10,719 nt of DNA, taken from contig JAICUV010000102.1 of NCBI GenBank assembly GCA_025935655.1, forward strand, positions 1 through 10,719, written 5' to 3'. Positions 6,271 to 10,719 of this stretch are shown here, one piece after another. The stretch's first letter is position 1; every line of letters starts with the position of its first letter. The stretch is from Chloroflexota bacterium. GTDB taxonomy: Bacteria > Chloroflexota > Limnocylindria > Limnocylindrales > CSP1-4. Made by a program: the position numbers and the translations under genes. The notes under the pieces are model-generated. The model was not told the origin of the DNA, made no database searches, and worked only from the letters and a program-made list of their open reading frames with translations.

Positions 6271-7070
6271 GCGACGACGGGCGTCAGCGGACGACCGGCC
6301 TCCCGGTCCGCCGCGATGAGGCGCCGGACGCCCGCGATCGCCACGTCGATGACCCGCTCGACATCGGCGGCGGCGATCTCCTCGGGCGTCGGCACCGTGT
6401 GGTCGAGGTTCTGGAAGATGAGCATCACGCCGCCGGCGCGGACGCGCAACGTCGATGCCACGATGAACAGCGTGGCCGCCTCCATCTCGGAGCAGATCGC
6501 GCCGCCGGCCATCCACGCGTCCCAGCGCCGGTTGAGCTCCGGCCCGACGGGCATCCGGTTCGGCTCGTGCTGGCCGTAGAACGAGTCCTTGGACTGCGCC
6601 ACACCGAGGTGGAACGGGATGCCGGCGTCGCGCGCGCCCTGGCGCAGGGCGACCGTCACGTCGATATCGGCGACGGCGGGGTACTCGATCGGCAGGTAGT
6701 GGCGGCTCGTGCCCTCGTCCCGGATGCCGCCGGTGATGACGCCCACGTCGCCCGTCCGGATGTGGCGCTGCATCGCGCCCGACGTCCCGACCCGGATGAA
6801 CGTCTCGGCGCCGGCGCCCACGAGCTCCTCGACGGCGATCGCCGTCGATGGACAGCCGATCCCCGTCGACGTGCACGAGACGGGGACGCCGTCGAGCTCG
6901 CCGGTCCACGTGACGTACTCGCGGTGGCTGGCGACGAAGCGGGGGTTGTCGAAGCGGCTGGCGATCCTCTCCACCCGGCCGGGATCCCCGGGGAGGAGCA
7001 CGTACCGGCCGACGTCGCCCGGCCGGATCGCGATGTGGTGGAGGCGGCCGTCAGGCTCGAAGACCGGCAT
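6267..7070 (-). CDS. udp: Uridine phosphorylase-type nucleoside phosphorylase (upstream paralogue)
   Basis: 267 aa, cytosolic, reversible phosphorolysis of uridine or a related nucleoside to base and ribose-1-phosphate. ATG at 7070 with a strong GAGGAG (7080-7075) 4 nt upstream. Motifs: LLPGDPGR (25-32), STGIGCPS (68-75), FIRVGTSGAMQ (91-101), SKDSFYGQHEP (160-170) and SEMEAAT (194-200). GQH at 166-168 is near the position of the uracil-contacting Gln of E. coli Udp, so classical pyrimidine specificity is more likely here than in the paralogue. It lies 43 nt after ecfT and overlaps the second phosphorylase by 4 nt, consistent with one transcript in which imported nucleosides are cleaved at once. 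A purine nucleoside phosphorylase of the same fold is the main alternative. Confidence 0.9.
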   Translation of the reverse strand: MPVFEPDGRLHHIAIRPGDVGRYVLLPGDPGRVERIASRFDNPRFVASHREYVTWTGELDGVPVSCTSTGIGCPSTAIAVEELVGAGAETFIRVGTSGAMQRHIRTGDVGVITGGIRDEGTSRHYLPIEYPAVADIDVTVALRQGARDAGIPFHLGVAQSKDSFYGQHEPNRMPVGPELNRRWDAWMAGGAICSEMEAATLFIVASTLRVRAGGVMLIFQNLDHTVPTPEEIAAADVERVIDVAIAGVRRLIAADREAGRPLTPVVA

Positions 7071-7113
7071 CGTGCTCCTCGGATGGCGGGGTGATGGTGG
7101 GACGGGCGCGGGG

Positions 7114-8007
7114 TCAGGACCGTGCGAGGGTGACGACCGCGACGACGATGACGCCGATGAACATGATCGCGGCTGCCGCGAACAGGAGGACCGTGAGCCA
7201 CACCGGCAGGACGATCACCGGCGTCTGGCCCGCGCTCCAGAACAGGAGCCCGACCGCCGTCCCCACCACCCCGACCACGATCCCGGCGACGGCGACGACC
7301 TTGTCGACGGGCCCGAACGTGATCTGGCGGTACGAGGTCTTGGCCCCGGTCGACCCGAACGCCCTCGACTCGAGGCTGATCGAGAGCTGCTGGACGCGCT
7401 CGAAGGCGCCTGCGAACACGGGCACGAACGATGGGAGCAACGACCCGAAGCCCGTGCTCTTCATGCCCCGCGACCGCTGCGCAGACAGCACGACCTGGAC
7501 CTCGCGCTGGAGGACCGGGATGAGCTGGAGCGTCATCGCGAGCATGAAGTTGAGGACGTACGGGACGTGGATGCGCGCGAGCGCGCTGAACAGGTCCGAC
7601 GGGTGGGTCGTCATCAGGACGGCGATGGCCACGACCTCCATCGCGAGCACGCGCGACATCAGCGACAGGCCGTGGCTGATGCCCTCCTGGTAGATCGTGA
7701 GCGGTCCGAGCTGGACGGCGGGCGTGCAGTTGTTGGAGCAGATCGCGGGGGCGATCGCCTGGATCACGAGCATCGAGGCGGTGACCGGGGCGAACACGAG
7801 CAGCACGCGGCCCATCTGCGGGAGGATCCCGGCCGTCGCCCCGGCGATGAGGCCGAGGATCGCGATGGTGAACAGGGGCCACGGGTTGTAGGACGCGAAC
7901 GCGAAGGCCATGATCGCGATGACCCAGGTGAGCTTCGCGAGCGGGCTGAGCCTGTGCAGCCACGACGTCCCGTGGACGTGCGTGATGGAGACGTTCATCG
8001 TCTGCAT
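7114..8007 (-). CDS. ecfT: Energy-coupling factor transporter transmembrane protein EcfT
   Basis: 297 aa membrane scaffold that links the substrate-binding S component to the EcfA ATPases. The ATG at 8007 was chosen because it lies 2 nt after the EcfA2 stop with GGAG 8 nt upstream, and because the sequence then begins with a short amphipathic N-terminus before the first helix (about 25-60). The two conserved coupling motifs are visible: SRG at 179-181 (AQRSRGM) and SRA at 214-216 (SLESRAFG), in the long coupling helices that contact the ATPases. Hydrophobic segments lie at about 25-60, 66-88, 113-133, 149-166, 235-257 and 266-293. An odd extracytoplasmic-looking loop contains CSNNC (Cys90 and Cys94). 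A longer N-terminal extension open in frame is Arg/Pro-rich and antisense-like, and is rejected. Confidence 0.92.
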   Translation of the reverse strand: MQTMNVSITHVHGTSWLHRLSPLAKLTWVIAIMAFAFASYNPWPLFTIAILGLIAGATAGILPQMGRVLLVFAPVTASMLVIQAIAPAICSNNCTPAVQLGPLTIYQEGISHGLSLMSRVLAMEVVAIAVLMTTHPSDLFSALARIHVPYVLNFMLAMTLQLIPVLQREVQVVLSAQRSRGMKSTGFGSLLPSFVPVFAGAFERVQQLSISLESRAFGSTGAKTSYRQITFGPVDKVVAVAGIVVGVVGTAVGLLFWSAGQTPVIVLPVWLTVLLFAAAAIMFIGVIVVAVVTLARS

Positions 8008-8009
8008 GG

Positions 8010-8891
8010 CTACGCTCCGGCTTCCGGGTTGGCGCCCCGCAGGTCCGACACCAGCTCCGGCACCGACAGCGCGGCCGGCCGGCCGGCGCGCGACGGGATG
8101 CGCAGCGAGAGCTGCGTGATCTGGGGCGGCGTGAGGTGGGTGCGCTGCATGGCCTCGCGGTCCGAGAACACCTCGCGCGGCGTGCCGTCGGCGATGAGCT
8201 GCGCGTTCCACATCAGGAGCAGGCGCTCCGCGACGTCGGCGAGCAGCGGCATGTCATGCGAGACGCACACGACGGTGTCGCCGCGCTCGCCCAGCCGCTT
8301 GATGAGGCGGTTGATGACGACGGTCGTGCGGTGATCCTGGCCGGTCGTGGGCTCGTCGAGGATGAACACCCTCGGGCGCATCGTGAAGATGGAGGCGATC
8401 CCGACGAGCTTGCGCAACGGGAAGCTGATCCGGTACGGGTGGAGCGGCAGCGACTCCTCGAGCCCGAAGAACTCGACCGCCTCGGCCACCCGCTCCGGGA
8501 TCTCCTCCTCGGGCACGCCGAGGTTGCGGGGCCCGAACTTGAGCTCCTCCTCGACGGTCGTCGCGAACAGCTGGTGGTTGGGGTTCTGGAATACGTAGCC
8601 CACGTGCGCCGCCATCTTCTGGACCGGCCAGTCGGCGGTGTTCATGCCGTTCACGACAACCGAGCCGGAGGTGGGCTTGAGCAGCCCGTTGAGCAACTTC
8701 GTGAGCGTCGTCTTGCCGGACCCGTTCTGGCCCGCGATCCCCACGATCTGCCCCGCCGGCACGTCCAGGGTGAGGCCGTCGAGCGCGACGACGCGCCCGC
8801 GCGGGTAGACGTAGCGCGCCTCCCGCACGGCGATCATCGGTCCATCGGTGACGTGCTGCGGGTGGCCGATCGCGGGCGCCGTGGTCGTCAT
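8010..8891 (-). CDS. ecfA2: ECF transporter ATPase EcfA2 with degenerate ABC signature
   Basis: 293 aa ABC ATPase on the cytoplasmic face of the ECF importer, pairing with EcfA1. The ATG at 8891 overlaps the EcfA1 stop (ATGA). Motifs: Walker A GQNGSGKTT (54-62, K60), Q-loop FQNPNHQ (Q102), Walker B VFILDEP (D179, E180), D-loop region TTGQD and H-loop H212. The ABC signature, normally LSGGQ, reads ISFPL at 155-159, followed by RKLVGIA aligned with the usual QRVAIA. The frame is intact around it, so this is substitution and not a frameshift. The site formed by this signature and the EcfA1 Walker A would be degenerate, while EcfA2's own Walker A faces a normal EcfA1 signature. The C-terminal 60 residues form the usual extension after the NBD (SLRIPSRAG region). 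Confidence 0.93.
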   Translation of the reverse strand: MTTTAPAIGHPQHVTDGPMIAVREARYVYPRGRVVALDGLTLDVPAGQIVGIAGQNGSGKTTLTKLLNGLLKPTSGSVVVNGMNTADWPVQKMAAHVGYVFQNPNHQLFATTVEEELKFGPRNLGVPEEEIPERVAEAVEFFGLEESLPLHPYRISFPLRKLVGIASIFTMRPRVFILDEPTTGQDHRTTVVINRLIKRLGERGDTVVCVSHDMPLLADVAERLLLMWNAQLIADGTPREVFSDREAMQRTHLTPPQITQLSLRIPSRAGRPAALSVPELVSDLRGANPEAGA

Positions 8892-9736
8892 GCGCGGGCC
8901 TCCAGCCAGGCGAGCGTCCCGTCCGTCGTGACCGGCAGGCCCGTCGCACCGGGTCCGGCGAGCGCGCTCGCGAACTCGGTGACCTGCGGCACGCGCAGCC
9001 CCAGCTCCGTCATGCGCGCACCCTGGGCGAACACCTCGGCGGGCGTGCCCTGGAGCACGAGCCGGCCCTCGTGCAGGACGAGGATCCGGTCCGCGTACTG
9101 CGCGAGGACCTCCACCTCGTGCTCCGCGACGATGACGGTGAGCCCCTCCTCCTTGTTGAGCTTGAGGGCGATCTCGAAGACCTCCTCCTTCCCCAGCGGA
9201 TCGAGGTTGGAGGTCGGCTCGTCCATGAACAGGATCGTCGGCTTCATGACGAGCGTGGCGGCAATCGCCAGGCGCTGCTGCTGGCCACCCGACAACGCCA
9301 TCGGGCTGCGCTCGTCGAACCCGGTGAGACCTACGAGCTCCAGTGCTGCGGCGATCCGCGGGACCATCTCCGCGTATGGCACGCCGATGTTCTCGAGCCC
9401 CAGCGCCACCTCCTCGGCGGCCGTGATCTGGCTCATCTGGAACTCGGGGTTGTCGAACACCATGCCGACGGTGCGCGCCATCTCCCGGACGGGCAGCGTC
9501 GTCGGGTCGAGGCCGGCGATGGACACCGTCCCCGCCTGCTCGCCCATGAGCATGTGCGGGATGATCCCGTTGAGGCACAGCCCCAGCGTCGTCTTGCCCG
9601 CGCCGTTGAGGCCGATGATCCCGACGTACTCGCCCTGGGCGATGTCGACGTTGATGTCCGTGAGCGCCGGCCTGGTGGTCGCGGCGTAGGTCCAGCCGAG
9701 ATTCCGGATGCTGATGAACGCGCTGTCGTCCGGCAC
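8888..9736 (-). CDS. ecfA1: ECF transporter ATPase EcfA1
   Basis: 282 aa ABC ATPase of the ECF importer. GTG start at 9736 with GAGGG (9745-9741) 4 nt upstream. Motifs: Walker A GLNGAGKTT (42-50, K48), signature LSGGQ (148-152, canonical), Walker B ILFMDEP (D172, E173), D-loop SNLDP and H-loop H206. The Q-loop, usually VFQNP in EcfA proteins, reads VFDNP, with Asp at 95. This Q-loop belongs to the same composite ATP site that receives the degenerate EcfA2 signature, so both deviations fall in one site. It overlaps ecfA2 by 4 nt and is preceded by a gap of about 96 nt with two strong inverted repeats after the small membrane protein gene. Confidence 0.93.
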   Translation of the reverse strand: MPDDSAFISIRNLGWTYAATTRPALTDINVDIAQGEYVGIIGLNGAGKTTLGLCLNGIIPHMLMGEQAGTVSIAGLDPTTLPVREMARTVGMVFDNPEFQMSQITAAEEVALGLENIGVPYAEMVPRIAAALELVGLTGFDERSPMALSGGQQQRLAIAATLVMKPTILFMDEPTSNLDPLGKEEVFEIALKLNKEEGLTVIVAEHEVEVLAQYADRILVLHEGRLVLQGTPAEVFAQGARMTELGLRVPQVTEFASALAGPGATGLPVTTDGTLAWLEARA

Positions 9737-9742
9737 TTGGCC

Positions 9743-9775
9743 CTCGTATCGTGGGTCCCCCCCGGTGGGTACGAG
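9743..9775 (-). promoter_or_regulatory. Inverted repeat overlapping the ecfA1 ribosome binding site
   Basis: On the minus strand CTCGTA (9775-9770) pairs with TACGAG (9748-9743) around a 21-nt loop rich in G and C that can fold further. The last three bases of the stem, GAG, are the start of the GAGGG Shine-Dalgarno of ecfA1, so the folded form would partly hide it. It is adjacent to the hairpin at 9776-9811. Confidence 0.35.
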
Positions 9776-9811
9776 TGCCCCCGCCGGTCCCGGACGGGAT
9801 CGGCGGGGGCA
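9776..9811 (-). terminator. Strong GC-rich hairpin between small membrane protein gene and ecfA1
   Basis: Perfect 10-bp arms TGCCCCCGCC and GGCGGGGGCA around a 16-nt loop in which CCCG and CGGG can pair further. There is no T-tract after it on the minus strand, so a full Rho-independent terminator is unlikely. Partial attenuation or mRNA protection between the upstream genes and ecfA1 is plausible. Confidence 0.4.
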
Positions 9812-9832
9812 GCGGTCGCGGAGTCGAGGCGT

Positions 9833-10060
9833 TCAGTCCTTGATGATGAACGACATCACGCCGGCGATGATCACGAACACGCCCATGATGACCATCATCC
9901 CGGCGAGCGTCGGGGCGGCCCCGAGCTCGGACTGTGCCGCGGGGAGCGAGTCCACCACGGCGGGGAGGGCGATCAGCAGGACGCCGAGGCCGATGATGCC
10001 GGCGCCGAGGCCGGCACGCGGGCCGACCGTCCGCTCTTCGGTGTTGGGGTTCTCGGACAT
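9833..10060 (-). CDS. Small two-helix membrane protein of unknown function in the ECF operon
   Basis: 75 aa, not recognised as any family. ATG at 10060 with GAGGAGG (10077-10071) 10 nt upstream, a good ribosome binding site. The N-terminal ~17 residues are polar (SENPNTEERTVGPR). Two hydrophobic segments follow, at about 18-35 (GLGAGIIGLGVLLIALPA) and 52-72 (LAGMMVIMGVFVIIAGVM), joined by a short loop DSLPAAQSELGAAPT, and the protein ends SFIIKD. Helix and loop layout suggests a hairpin membrane protein. It is 26 nt behind the S-component gene and ahead of ecfA1, so it is probably co-expressed with the transporter. It might be an accessory subunit or a stabiliser; nothing in the sequence proves this. 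Confidence 0.75.
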   Translation of the reverse strand: MSENPNTEERTVGPRAGLGAGIIGLGVLLIALPAVVDSLPAAQSELGAAPTLAGMMVIMGVFVIIAGVMSFIIKD

Positions 10061-10086
10061 GGGTGGGAGTCCTCCTCAGCTCGTGG

Positions 10087-10719
10087 TCAGGCCGTCGGCG
10101 CGGGCGCGAGGATCAACAGGTAGACGAGGACCAGACCGACGCCGATCACGATGCCGACGACCGCGGAGAGCACCGCCTTCATCGGGGTCTGCGCGGGCAG
10201 CCTGAGCCCGGCGGTCAGGTTCGCGGGGAGGGCGGCGATGATCGCGAGGCCGATGTAGCCGGCGATGATCTTGTCCGCGAGCGAGACGATGACGTTCGAC
10301 GCGAAGACCGACGTCACGAGGTTCTGGCCGGCCTGCGCGAACGCGGCCGTCAGCGCGTCGGACGAATGGCCGGTGGCCCCGCCGAACACGAAGATGACGA
10401 TCGGGGCGGCCGCGGCGGAGACCGCGAGGGCGACCAGGATGTTGAGCAGGAAGTACGTGACCTGGTTCCTGCCCATGCCCCACGACCTGACGCCGTAGCC
10501 CCAGACCAGCGCCCCCGCGACGTTCGCGAGCGCGAATGGGATCCCGATGGGTCCCGTGAAGAACGAGCCGCCGACATTGGTGATGACGCCCACGAGTGCG
10601 CCCCACCACGGGCCCAGCACGATCGCCGCCACGCAGGTGCCGATCATGTCCAGGAAGATCGGTAGGTGCAGCGCGTTGTTGATGTACCCGCCGACGATGT
10701 TGAGCGCCGCCGCCGCCGG
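10087..10719 (-). CDS. ECF transporter substrate-binding S component, N-terminus beyond window
   Basis: 210 residues are visible and the frame is open to the right edge, so the start is outside. It is a hydrophobic integral membrane protein with about five to six helices. Characteristic S-component features are ALNIVGGYINNALHLP, then FLDMIGTCVAAIVLGPWWGALVG, then TGPIGIPFALANVAGALVWG. A central loop with HSSDALTAAFAQAG precedes ASNVIVSLADKIIAG and the final helix. This subunit determines which small molecule the complex imports. I cannot assign the substrate. The downstream genes, two nucleoside phosphorylases, point to a nucleoside; a queuosine precursor is possible given qng1 nearby, but the sequence does not look to me like the QueT/QrtT family. 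It is the first visible gene of the operon and ends 26 nt before the small membrane protein. Confidence 0.85.
   Translation of the reverse strand, partial: PAAAALNIVGGYINNALHLPIFLDMIGTCVAAIVLGPWWGALVGVITNVGGSFFTGPIGIPFALANVAGALVWGYGVRSWGMGRNQVTYFLLNILVALAVSAAAAPIVIFVFGGATGHSSDALTAAFAQAGQNLVTSVFASNVIVSLADKIIAGYIGLAIIAALPANLTAGLRLPAQTPMKAVLSAVVGIVIGVGLVLVYLLILAPAPTA

Noticed and set aside
6271..6909. Long N-terminal extension of the downstream nucleoside phosphorylase.
   Set aside because: It lies wholly inside the upstream paralogue in another frame; the GTGA overlap start gives a normal 266-aa enzyme.
8892..9578. N-terminal extension of the EcfA2 frame.
   Set aside because: It lies inside ecfA1 in another frame, is low-complexity Arg/Ala/Gly, and the ATGA overlap start fits the family.
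9737..9832. preQ1 or other vitamin riboswitch in the ecfA1 leader.
   Set aside because: I see only simple GC-rich inverted repeats, not the short A-rich tail and pseudoknot of a preQ1 aptamer; the true operon leader is beyond the right edge.
10087..10719. Assigning the S component as QueT/QrtT because qng1 is nearby.
   Set aside because: The visible segments do not match what I recall of QueT-type proteins and the N-terminus is missing, so the substrate is left open.
1..10719. Mobile elements, integrases, tRNA or rRNA genes.
   Set aside because: No transposase or integrase motifs, terminal repeats or tRNA-like segments were seen; composition is uniform.

Overview
This is a very GC-rich (roughly 70% G+C by eye), densely packed bacterial window with short intergenic gaps, several GTG starts and 4-nt start/stop overlaps. 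A Chloroflexota bacterium (Limnocylindria- or Thermomicrobia-like) or a high-GC actinobacterium fits best. A Qng1-type queuosine salvage enzyme, a family studied in Sphaerobacter thermophilus, leans towards Chloroflexota. There is no rRNA or tRNA to settle this, so the taxonomy is inference.

Left block (1-1669, minus strand): a PfkB-family ribokinase-like kinase followed 2 nt later by a protein of unknown function that runs off the left edge and carries a Pro-Glu dipeptide repeat. A 168-bp divergent intergenic region (1670-1837) holds three inverted repeats: one with LacI-family operator character and two tandem CGCGG-N6-CCGCG sites. Middle block (1838-4214, plus strand): a qng1/DUF2419 queuosine-5'-phosphate glycosylase gene and, 22 nt downstream, an MFS transporter. 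This pair converges on the right block with only 6 nt between stop codons.

Right block (10719 down to 4221, minus strand): one tightly packed presumptive operon that enters from beyond the right edge. Its order is ECF S component (partial), a 75-aa two-helix membrane protein, EcfA1, EcfA2, EcfT, two tandem uridine-phosphorylase-type nucleoside phosphorylases and a cytochrome P450. Spacing ranges from 4-nt overlaps to 43 nt, apart from about 96 nt before ecfA1, where two GC-rich inverted repeats lie.

Read together, the window looks like a locus for uptake and breakdown of nucleosides, possibly modified ones. The ECF importer would bring in the substrate. The phosphorylases would split nucleosides into base and ribose-1-phosphate. 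The PfkB kinase would phosphorylate ribose or a nucleoside. Qng1 would release queuine from queuosine-5'-phosphate. The P450 at the end of the import operon is unexpected and suggests oxidation of the imported compound or its base. The individual enzyme families are recognised with good confidence; the joint pathway and the substrate are hypotheses.
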